Shown here: positions 1 to 6,558 of the stretch, one piece after another | Layout: each line of letters starts with the position of its first letter | How positions within the stretch are numbered: position 1 is the stretch's first letter | NCBI GenBank assembly: GCA_051880395.1 | Contig: JBJENW010000314.1 | Span: 1-8,305, forward strand | Origin: JBJENW01 sp051880395 | GTDB lineage: Bacteria > Bacillota > Clostridia > Lachnospirales > Lachnospiraceae | DNA length: 8,305 bases | Reading direction: 5' to 3' | Program-made: the position numbers and the translations under genes | Notes under the pieces: model-generated | What the model saw: only the letters and a program-made list of their open reading frames with translations | The model's database searches: none | What the model was told of the DNA's origin: nothing

Positions 1-61
1 AATGCCGGATGAGGAATATTTGTTTACAGAGATAAATATTAAAACGAAATATAATCTGTAG
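1..61 (+). CDS. C-terminal end of an upstream gene (partial, cut by the window start)
   Basis: Reading from base 2, an open frame gives a short tail ending DEEYLFTEINIKTKYNL and stops at TAG 59-61. This is 13 bp before the start of the lipoprotein gene, on the same strand. That spacing is typical of operon neighbours, and the downstream gene has no strong ribosome binding site of its own, which fits translational coupling. The tail vaguely resembles the last strand of periplasmic sugar-binding proteins (a '...V.TK.N' ending), so the upstream gene might be another binding protein, but 19 residues are too few to assign a family. The ATG at base 2 is not taken as a start, because the frame is already open at the window edge. 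Confidence 0.5.
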   Translation, partial: MPDEEYLFTEINIKTKYNL

Positions 62-74
62 TGGTAAAAATAGT

Positions 75-1013
75 ATGAAAAAGCGATTGAGTTTTAGTAT
101 AGTAGCGATTTTGTTTGTCGCAGTATTGGTTTCTTCCTGTAGCGGAGTACAATCCGTTCATAAAGAAGAAAAGTACACAATTGGAGTGGTAACAAAATCC
201 AGTACGAGTGAATACTGGATGTCTCTGTGTGAAGGAGCGAAAAAAGCATCTGAAGAGTATGGAATGGACGTGATTTTTTTACAACCCGATTCAGAGACAA
301 ATAAAGAAGCACAGATCAAGATGGTAGAGACACTGGCAAAAAAGAAAGTCGATATAATAGCACTTTCACCCGTAGATTCTCAGAATGCATCGGAATACCT
401 GAAGGTTGCAAATGAAAATAATGTTCCCGTGATCTGCTATGATGATGAATTTGAAAGTCACGAAGTTCCTTATATAGGCATTGATAACGAAAAAGCAGGG
501 TATGAATTGATGAAGTATCTGGCAAAACAGATGGATCATAAAGGAGAAGTTGGAATCATTTCCGGTCATCTGAGCCAAAAATGTCATCGTCTACGTATTG
601 AAGGGGCAAAAAAATATCTGAAGGAAGAGCCAAATATGAAACTTGCTTACGTGAAAAGTGGGTACAGCAATCTGCAGATGAGGGAAAACGAAATAATTCA
701 ATTGAGTCAGGAGTATCCAATGGCCCAGGGGGTCATGGTGACAAGTGCGTCTACGGCAATGGGATTTATAGACGCAGTATCTGATAAGGATATGAAAATT
801 GTATCAATAGATGCACAGACAGATGCGTTAACTGCACTGAAAGAAGGCAGGATTACTGCACTGATCGCACAGTCAGGGTATGAAGTGGGGTATGAAATGG
901 TGCGATATATTGCAGAATACAGAGAAGCTGAGATACTTAATAAAGATAAAATTGTAGAGGCACAATTATTGACGCTGAATAATGTAGAAGAGTATTTGCA
1001 ATTGAAGGAGTAA
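75..1013 (+). CDS. Sugar-binding lipoprotein (periplasmic binding protein type I, RbsB-like), probable sensor partner of the adjacent kinase
   Basis: This 312-residue protein begins with a lipoprotein signal: MKKR, a hydrophobic stretch at residues 7-19, and a lipobox VSSC with Cys22 as the expected lipidated residue. The mature part (about 35-312) has the layout of the RbsB/Periplasmic_binding_4 family. It starts YTIGVVTKSSTSEYW, has a first-lobe segment ending VDIIALSPVDS, then NVPVICYDDEF, and a crossover around IGIDNEKAGYELMKYL. It should bind a sugar or polyol outside the membrane. The neighbours are a histidine kinase 5 bp downstream and a response regulator, with no ABC permease or ATPase in view, so a ligand-sensing role is more likely than uptake. 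A known parallel is the clostridial XylFII-LytS-YesN set for xylose. The ligand is unknown; an inositol or inositol derivative is inferred from the following operon. No strong Shine-Dalgarno precedes ATG 75, and the start is chosen because it yields the complete signal peptide. Confidence 0.88.
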   Translation: MKKRLSFSIVAILFVAVLVSSCSGVQSVHKEEKYTIGVVTKSSTSEYWMSLCEGAKKASEEYGMDVIFLQPDSETNKEAQIKMVETLAKKKVDIIALSPVDSQNASEYLKVANENNVPVICYDDEFESHEVPYIGIDNEKAGYELMKYLAKQMDHKGEVGIISGHLSQKCHRLRIEGAKKYLKEEPNMKLAYVKSGYSNLQMRENEIIQLSQEYPMAQGVMVTSASTAMGFIDAVSDKDMKIVSIDAQTDALTALKEGRITALIAQSGYEVGYEMVRYIAEYREAEILNKDKIVEAQLLTLNNVEEYLQLKE

Positions 1014-1018
1014 AGGAA

Positions 1019-2758
1019 GTGAAAGGCAAGTATTTCAATAGTATAAGAGGAAAAATTCTGATATCAATCCTGACGATAACGATGTTTACATCATTGGCAG
1101 TAACCTTGATTTTCTATCGCCAATCCGCTAAGACAATTGAAGATAATTATGGTGCTTCTTTGAAGCAGCGTGCAGAGCAACTGGTAAATGATTTTGATGA
1201 AGCTATGGAAAGAATATATCATATAAATGTATATGCATCCTGTGACATCAAAATAAAAAAGAATATAAAACAATATCTTGAAAAAAAACAGGAACGGTAT
1301 CTGGAAAACCTTGCACAGATTTTATATGAATATAAAGAGCAAAGTTCAGAAATAACTTCCGTATATTTAGTGATACCTAAGGAAAAGGTGATTGTCACAT
1401 CAGAAGAGTATCCTTTGTATCGAAAGGAATTGTCAGAAAAGAAGTTGTCAGCAGTATTGCAGAAAACGAAAGAAAATGCAAATCCTGTTTTGATAGAGGA
1501 TTTGGTACATGAAGAAGAGACGGTGTTTTCTTGTGCAGAGACTGTTGAGGATGAGAATGGAGAGATTATTGGTTACATATTCTCGAATACCGATGAACAA
1601 AAAATATATTACAAATATATTGCAACATGGGATGATAAAGCAATTAAAGATGCGGTGCTTCTGGATGCAAATCAGAATATTATTGCGTCTTCTGAAAATG
1701 GCAACATGGGAAATGTCTGGCAGGATGAAAAAGTGTATCATGAATGGATCGGAGGGGACGAAGTTTCGGGACGTGACCGCGAAAATATTTATATTTATTG
1801 TTCCGCAGTATTCTCAGAAGCAGGTCTGTTTACAATAGCGGATAAATCAGAGGTTCTGGGAGATCTGTTATGGGTGAAATGGTTTTTCTTTGGTATACTT
1901 GCAGTGTTTTTGGCAGTTGCTTTGGTATTGGCATTGTATTTATCTCATGTGATCTATCGTCCTATGAAATATTTAACTACTACTATGGAAGAGATTTCAG
2001 AGGGAAATCTTCAAACTCGTGCACAAGTGATGTCTGGAGATGAAATCGGAGAGCTTGCTATGGAGTTTAACGAAATGCTTGATGAAATTGAAAATCTGAT
2101 TGCGCGTCTCGTTGAAGAGGAAAATAAAAAGAAAGACATGGAATTGGAGGCTCTGCAGTATCAGATTACGCCGCATTTTATGTATAATACACTTAATTCT
2201 ATCAAATATGCAGCACTTTTGAAGGGGGAAAAAGAGCTTGGACAGGTGATAGGAGATTTCGTTGAACTTTTGCAGGCGGCAATCAGTAAAAAAGGTACAT
2301 TTCTTACAGTTGCGGATGATCTTCATATTCTGGAAAACTATGTCCGTCTTCAGGAATTCCGTTATGGCGGTGCATTTGAGGTGTCATATGAGGTGTCAGA
2401 AGAGGCTCAGGAATGTCTGGTTCCCCGTCTGATTTTACAACCTTTGGTAGAGAATGCTTTACTGCATGGCATGGATATGAAAGAGGGGGTTGGAAAACTG
2501 AAAATATGTGTAACAGTAGAAGGAGAACAGCTCCTTTTGAAGGTTATCGATAATGGAAGAGGAATGAGTCAGGAACAAATTGAGAAGCTTTTGACAAGTA
2601 AAGTAAAAAAAGACAGGGGATTTACAGCAATTGGAATTCCGAATATCCGTGAACGCCTGAATCTTTATTATGGGGAAAAGGGCGTAATCGCATATGAAAG
2701 CAATGAAAAAGGAACAACGGCGATTATTAGTATGCCGGTAAGAAAAGGTGAAGAATAG
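1019..2758 (+). CDS. Membrane sensor histidine kinase, Cache-HAMP-His_kinase-HATPase_c (LytS/YesM class)
   Basis: This 579-residue kinase starts at GTG 1019; AAGGAG at 1005-1010, inside the end of the previous gene, is correctly spaced for it. Transmembrane helix 1 spans about residues 13-33. An extracellular Cache-like sensor follows (about 34-285), including the typical strand LLDANQNIIASS near 214-225. Transmembrane helix 2 spans about 288-310, followed by a HAMP domain about 311-363 with ISEGNLQTRA. The His_kinase motif QITPHFMYNTLNSI carries the phospho-acceptor His386. The ATP-binding domain has an N box (QPLVENALLHG, Asn479), a G1 box (DNGRG, 511-515) and a G2-like segment AIGIPNIRERL. 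All catalytic elements look intact. The usual form of the His motif is NPHFLYN, so T and M here are mild variants. It probably reads the state of the lipoprotein next door and phosphorylates the response regulator that begins 2 bp after its stop. Confidence 0.94.
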   Translation: MKGKYFNSIRGKILISILTITMFTSLAVTLIFYRQSAKTIEDNYGASLKQRAEQLVNDFDEAMERIYHINVYASCDIKIKKNIKQYLEKKQERYLENLAQILYEYKEQSSEITSVYLVIPKEKVIVTSEEYPLYRKELSEKKLSAVLQKTKENANPVLIEDLVHEEETVFSCAETVEDENGEIIGYIFSNTDEQKIYYKYIATWDDKAIKDAVLLDANQNIIASSENGNMGNVWQDEKVYHEWIGGDEVSGRDRENIYIYCSAVFSEAGLFTIADKSEVLGDLLWVKWFFFGILAVFLAVALVLALYLSHVIYRPMKYLTTTMEEISEGNLQTRAQVMSGDEIGELAMEFNEMLDEIENLIARLVEEENKKKDMELEALQYQITPHFMYNTLNSIKYAALLKGEKELGQVIGDFVELLQAAISKKGTFLTVADDLHILENYVRLQEFRYGGAFEVSYEVSEEAQECLVPRLILQPLVENALLHGMDMKEGVGKLKICVTVEGEQLLLKVIDNGRGMSQEQIEKLLTSKVKKDRGFTAIGIPNIRERLNLYYGEKGVIAYESNEKGTTAIISMPVRKGEE

Positions 2759-2760
2759 AG

Positions 2761-4344
2761 ATGGGGAAAATAACAACAATTATTGCAGATGACGATTATC
2801 TTGTTAGGAGTTATTTAAAAATGCTTCCTTCCTGGGAACAGGCAGGATTTGAGATCAAATCAGATGTAAGAGACGGAGAGGAAGCACTTGCTGTGTTGGA
2901 AAAAACAGAGGTAGGATTATTGGTGACAGATATTTCCATGCCATTGATGGACGGTATTGATCTGATTAGAAAGATACGAAGGACAGATCAGAAGTTATAT
3001 ATTATTGTGTTAAGCTGTCATGATGAATTTGAGTATGTAAAAGAGGCTATGAAAGAGGGTGCGGATGAGTATGTTCTGAAAAATACACTGGATGAAAATA
3101 CGTTGTATGAACTTCTTGTCAGTACCAGGGATAAAATCAAGGAGAAAGAACTGAAAGAGTTACGTACCGGCCAAAAATCTGAGATGTTGAATAATGCAGA
3201 TATTTCTGGAAAATATCGTTTTTTTAATGGGCTTCTTGCAGGAAGCTTAAAGGGGGAAGCTCGTGAAAAAGCTCGGATCAGTGCCGGAATTTCCGGAACA
3301 TATAAAAATAGTGCTGTGATTTCTCTTTTTCTGGAAGAATGGGAGGAAAAAGAGGAACGATGGAGCAGTTTGGATATGGAACAGTATTGTCAGGATTTTC
3401 TGATACGGTTTAAAGAAGGAATGGAAGACTACCTGAAATCAGATGGGAAAAGAACAGAGGTGATTTATCTTGGAAAAGGTGTATTTTGTTGCTTTTTGGA
3501 TTTGTCTGATATGTGCAGAAGCAGTCAAATGTATCAGATTCTGACCAGCACTGCATCGGCCTGCTGCAAGATTTGTCAGAGGGAAAAATATGAATACAAG
3601 ATAGGGGTCAGCAATGTATGTATTGGTTCTGAGGCTATTCGACAGGCTTACGCTCAGACTCGTGAAATGGTAAAACTCAGTTTTTATGATGACAGAGAAA
3701 TTCTTTATTATGATATAGATAAAAAGATGGGGACAGTTATTCCTTCCAAAGCGCAGGTGTTGTTGGAATGTGTGGAGAAGTATATTTATAAAAATGACAG
3801 AGAGAATTTCTTAAAGGCATGTCAGGAAACGGTACAGGAATTTGAACAGCAACATACAGATAGCCGACTGGTAATCCAATGGTTTCATCATCTGGAACAA
3901 AAAGCCGGGATGATTCATGAAAAAGGTGAAGAGAGAATTCATCATATCCGTCAGCTATATGCACTTTTGGAAAAAGATGCAGAAAAAATGTTTGAATCTA
4001 GTCAGAATATCCTTCCGGAAAATGTAAATCATGCAGTTCGAATTGCCGCAGAATTTGCCATAAAGCATTATAAAGAGCCAATTGGTTTGACAGAGGCTGC
4101 TGAGGCTGCGGATGTAAACCCTACATATCTGAGTTACCTCTTTCAAAAAGAAATGAAGATTGGATTTTCCAATTTTCTTCTGAATAGAAGAATGGAATGT
4201 GCCAGAGGAATGCTGGAAAATACCAATTTAAAAGTGCGGGAGATTGCGGAACTCTCAGGATTTAATGATTACCATTATTTTGCAAAAGCATTTAAGAAGA
4301 AACATGGCGTAAGCCCCGCTGAGTACCGCAAACATCTTCAATAA
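2761..4344 (+). CDS. Response regulator, REC-AraC type (YesN-like), likely activator of the iol operon
   Basis: This 527-residue protein has an N-terminal receiver domain (about 4-120) with the acidic pocket Asp10-Asp12, the phospho-acceptor Asp57 in VTDISMPLMDG, Ser85 and Lys107. A long middle region without a recognised motif follows (about 125-420), as is common in YesN-type regulators. The C-terminal AraC/HTH_18 DNA-binding domain (about 429-524) contains two helix-turn-helix units, the second being VREIAELSGFNDYHYFAKAF, and ends in the family signature GVSPAEYR. The start ATG 2761 lies 2 bp after the kinase stop, with AAAGGTG at 2744-2750 as a modest ribosome binding site inside the kinase gene, so the two are probably translationally coupled. 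It ends the sensory operon and is followed by a terminator. Its target is not shown directly. The iolE operon immediately downstream is the natural candidate, and autoregulation of its own operon is also possible. Confidence 0.94.
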   Translation: MGKITTIIADDDYLVRSYLKMLPSWEQAGFEIKSDVRDGEEALAVLEKTEVGLLVTDISMPLMDGIDLIRKIRRTDQKLYIIVLSCHDEFEYVKEAMKEGADEYVLKNTLDENTLYELLVSTRDKIKEKELKELRTGQKSEMLNNADISGKYRFFNGLLAGSLKGEAREKARISAGISGTYKNSAVISLFLEEWEEKEERWSSLDMEQYCQDFLIRFKEGMEDYLKSDGKRTEVIYLGKGVFCCFLDLSDMCRSSQMYQILTSTASACCKICQREKYEYKIGVSNVCIGSEAIRQAYAQTREMVKLSFYDDREILYYDIDKKMGTVIPSKAQVLLECVEKYIYKNDRENFLKACQETVQEFEQQHTDSRLVIQWFHHLEQKAGMIHEKGEERIHHIRQLYALLEKDAEKMFESSQNILPENVNHAVRIAAEFAIKHYKEPIGLTEAAEAADVNPTYLSYLFQKEMKIGFSNFLLNRRMECARGMLENTNLKVREIAELSGFNDYHYFAKAFKKKHGVSPAEYRKHLQ

Positions 4345-4363
4345 GAATTATATAGAGAATCCC

Positions 4364-4407
4364 AAAACAGGACATCATTGCTTATGCGTTGAGTGTCCTG
4401 TTTTACT
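4364..4407 (+). terminator. Rho-independent terminator of the sensory operon
   Basis: A perfect 11-bp inverted repeat pairs AAAACAGGACA (4364-4374) with TGTCCTGTTTT (4394-4404). A further TCA/TGA pairing is possible inside the 19-nt loop. T-rich sequence follows (TTTTACTTTATGTTTTTATTTT). It sits 20 bp after the stop of the response regulator and separates the regulator genes from the iol operon. Because the stem is flanked by A and T runs, it could also act in the reverse direction, but no gene faces it. Confidence 0.9.
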
Positions 4408-4587
4408 TTATGTTTTTATTTTGAATCTAAAAAAAAGACACAAAAATAAGAACATAAAATAAACACAGCCTAAGAAATGACCACAAAAACTAAAAAATGT
4501 CCAGATTATGCAGAAAACATTTCATTGTTATCATATAACCATAAAGAAAATATGCGTGCAAAAAATAAAAGTAAAAAGGAGAAAAAT
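4408..4587 (+). promoter_or_regulatory. A-rich control region upstream of iolE
   Basis: This 180-bp stretch lies between the terminator and the chosen iolE start and is strikingly A-rich on the + strand. No TTGACA/TATAAT pair with proper spacing is obvious. The best -10-like element is TATAAC at 4534-4539, with CAGAAA in the -35 position. The weak -35 would fit a promoter that needs an activator such as the AraC-type regulator encoded upstream. An imperfect direct repeat, GACACAAAAATAA (4437-4449) and GACCACAAAAACTAA (4479-4493), starts exactly 42 bp apart, about four helical turns. It is a candidate activator site, although low complexity could produce it by chance. The twin palindrome found before position 8221 does not occur here. 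Confidence 0.4.
4576..4581 (+). promoter_or_regulatory. Ribosome binding site that decides the iolE start
   Basis: AAGGAG lies 6 nt before ATG 4588. The frame is open further upstream, with in-frame ATGs at 4477 and 4552, but neither has a comparable site. The 37 extra residues are lysine/asparagine-rich and unlike any IolE N-terminus. Confidence 0.85.
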
Positions 4588-5487
4588 ATGTTTGATAAGA
4601 AAAAAGTAAAACTTGGTATTGCGCCGATTGCATGGACAAATGATGATCTGCCGGATCTCGGGAAAGAGAATACATTTGAACAATGTGTCAGTGAGATGGC
4701 ATTGGCTGGATTTACAGGTTCCGAAGTGGGAAATAAATATCCAAAGAATCCGGAAGTTTTGAAAAAAGCTCTTGAGCTTCGAGGAATTGAAATCTGTAAT
4801 CAATGGTTTTCCTCATTTTTGATTACAAAGCCATTTGAAGAAGTAGAAAAAGAATTTCGTGCACAATTGGATTTTTTAAAGGCGATGGGAGCAAAAGTAA
4901 TCGGAGCTTCTGAACAGAGCTACAGTGTACAGGGAATTGAGAATATGCCGATTTTCGGACACAAATATGTGATGAACGATGAAGAATGGGATGTATTTTG
5001 CAAAGGTATGAATCGTCTTGGAAAGATAGCAAAAGATGAGTATGGTATCAGTCTTACATTCCATCATCATATGGGAACTGTAGTACAAAATCCGGATGAA
5101 GTTGAAAGAATGATGGCTAATACCGATCCTGAATATGTAAGCCTTTTGTTTGATACCGGACATTTTACATATTGCGGGGCAGATCCGCTTGAGATGGTGA
5201 AAAAATATGTAGACAGAATTAAACATGTACATTTAAAAGATATCCGTCCGGAAGTGGTTGAAAAAGTGAAACAAGAAGATTTGAGTTTCCTGGAAGGTGT
5301 GCGCCTTGGAACATTTACAGTACCGGGAGATGGATGCATTGATTTTGATCCGATTTTCAAAGTTCTGGAAGATAATAATTATGAAGGCTATATGCTGGTT
5401 GAGGCTGAGCAGGATCCTGCAAAAGCGAACCCTTTGGAATATGCAAAAAAAGCAAGAACATTCATTGCTGAAAAAACAGGTTTATAA
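4588..5487 (+). CDS. iolE: Inosose dehydratase IolE (EC 4.2.1.44)
   Basis: This 299-residue protein, counted from ATG 4588, belongs to the xylose isomerase-like TIM-barrel (AP endonuclease 2) superfamily and closely matches IolE in length and sequence. IolE converts scyllo-inosose (2-keto-myo-inositol) to 3D-trihydroxycyclohexane-1,2-dione in the cytoplasm, with a divalent metal. Recognisable IolE stretches are KLGIAPIAWTNDDLPDLGKE at the N-terminus, GFTGSEVGNKYP, HHHMGT (159-164), LLFDTGH (Asp189, His192), KHVHLKD (212-218, His215), FTVPGDGCIDF and VEAEQDPAKANP (Glu272, Glu274). Asp189, His215 and one of the late glutamates are the probable metal ligands by analogy with the superfamily. It is the first gene of the catabolic operon and lies 37 bp before iolG, which makes its likely substrate. 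A related TIM-barrel lyase or isomerase acting on another keto-cyclitol cannot be excluded. Confidence 0.92.
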   Translation: MFDKKKVKLGIAPIAWTNDDLPDLGKENTFEQCVSEMALAGFTGSEVGNKYPKNPEVLKKALELRGIEICNQWFSSFLITKPFEEVEKEFRAQLDFLKAMGAKVIGASEQSYSVQGIENMPIFGHKYVMNDEEWDVFCKGMNRLGKIAKDEYGISLTFHHHMGTVVQNPDEVERMMANTDPEYVSLLFDTGHFTYCGADPLEMVKKYVDRIKHVHLKDIRPEVVEKVKQEDLSFLEGVRLGTFTVPGDGCIDFDPIFKVLEDNNYEGYMLVEAEQDPAKANPLEYAKKARTFIAEKTGL

Positions 5488-5524
5488 AACAGATATCAAA
5501 TAAAGAAAAAAGGAGATTTATTTT

Positions 5525-6538
5525 ATGGTTAACGTTGGAATTATTGGAGCAGGAAGAATTGGAAGAGTACATGTAGAGAGTATCTGCACTCAGGTGCCAA
5601 ATGCAAAAGTAAAAATGCTTGCAGATCCGTTTATGACAGAAGACACTTCTGCATGGGCAAAAAAGATGGGAGTAAAAGAGACCACCAAGGATTACAAAGA
5701 AATTTTGGCAGATTCTGAGATTGATGCTGTTTTAATCTGTTCTTCTACAGATACTCATTCTCCGATTTCTGTGGAGGCAATCAAAGCAGGAAAACATGTT
5801 TTTTGTGAAAAACCGATTGATCACGATGTGGAAAAGATTCAGGAAGTTATCGATGCATTAAAAGACAGTAATGTGAAATATCAGGTTGGTTTTAACCGTA
5901 GATTTGATCATAACTTTGAAGCAGTTCAGAATGCTGTAGAGTCAGGAAAAATCGGAGACGTACATGTGATCAAAGTGACTTCAAGAGATCCTGAGCCACC
6001 GTGTGCTGAGTATGTAAAAGTATCCGGAGGTATGTTCCTGGATATGACAATTCATGATTTTGATATGGTACGTTTCCTTGCAGGATGCAATGCCGAAGAA
6101 GTATATGTTGAGGCTGCTGTTCTGGTAGATCCGGCAATTGGTGAGGCAGGAGATGTAGACACTGCAGTTATTACTCTTAAGATGGAAAACGGAGCAATTG
6201 CTGTTATTGATAATTCCAGAAAGGCAGTTTACGGTTACGATCAGAGAGCTGAAGTGTTTGGTTCTAAGGGTATGGTTGCTACTGCAAATGACTCTGCTTC
6301 CACAGCAGTTATCAGCAATGCAGACGGAGTAACAGGTGAGAAACCTCTGTATTTCTTCCTGGAACGTTATATGGCAGCATATGCAAAAGAAATCAAATGT
6401 TTCATCAAAGCCATTGAAGATGATTCAGAAACTCCTCTGGGTGTCATGGATGGATTACAACCGGTACTTATGGGACTCGCAGCTAAGAAATCACTGGAAG
6501 AACATCGTCCTGTAAAAATTTCAGAAATTACTATGTAG
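5525..6538 (+). CDS. iolG: Inositol 2-dehydrogenase-type oxidoreductase (Gfo/Idh/MocA family)
   Basis: This 337-residue NAD(P)-dependent dehydrogenase has an N-terminal Rossmann domain with GAGRIG at residues 8-13, the family motif EKP (Glu95-Lys96-Pro97), and a C-terminal alpha/beta domain. The catalytic pair is in DMTIHDFDM (Asp173, His177). Lys96, Asp173 and His177 match the Lys/Asp/His set known from Bacillus IolG. The expected reaction is oxidation of myo-inositol (or another inositol isomer) to the 2-keto form, supplying IolE. AAGGAG at 5510-5515 lies 9 nt before ATG 5525. The gene sits 37 bp after iolE and 20 bp before the transporter. A second family member starts at 8221, so the two may differ in isomer preference (myo-, scyllo- or D-chiro-inositol). 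Family assignment is firm; the exact substrate is inferred from IolE. Confidence 0.88.
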   Translation: MVNVGIIGAGRIGRVHVESICTQVPNAKVKMLADPFMTEDTSAWAKKMGVKETTKDYKEILADSEIDAVLICSSTDTHSPISVEAIKAGKHVFCEKPIDHDVEKIQEVIDALKDSNVKYQVGFNRRFDHNFEAVQNAVESGKIGDVHVIKVTSRDPEPPCAEYVKVSGGMFLDMTIHDFDMVRFLAGCNAEEVYVEAAVLVDPAIGEAGDVDTAVITLKMENGAIAVIDNSRKAVYGYDQRAEVFGSKGMVATANDSASTAVISNADGVTGEKPLYFFLERYMAAYAKEIKCFIKAIEDDSETPLGVMDGLQPVLMGLAAKKSLEEHRPVKISEITM

Positions 6539-6558
6539 ATAACAGGAGAGAGAAGAAA

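Noticed and set aside
4477..4587. N-terminal extension of iolE by 37 residues from ATG 4477
   Set aside because: No ribosome binding site is present there. The residues are low-complexity and unlike IolE, and a well-placed AAGGAG precedes ATG 4588.
4876..5232. 118-codon open frame on the - strand inside iolE, and similar antisense frames elsewhere
   Set aside because: These are shadows of conserved + strand genes. The translations are rich in F, H, I, S and C without any domain, and have no supporting start signals.
4588..6538. C-glycoside deglycosylation pair (DgpA-like oxidoreductase with a TIM-barrel isomerase) instead of inositol enzymes
   Set aside because: The TIM-barrel protein matches IolE along its whole length, including VEAEQDPAKANP and FTVPGDG, and the oxidoreductase has the IolG-type catalytic set. 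It remains only a remote alternative, prompted by the GPH transporter.
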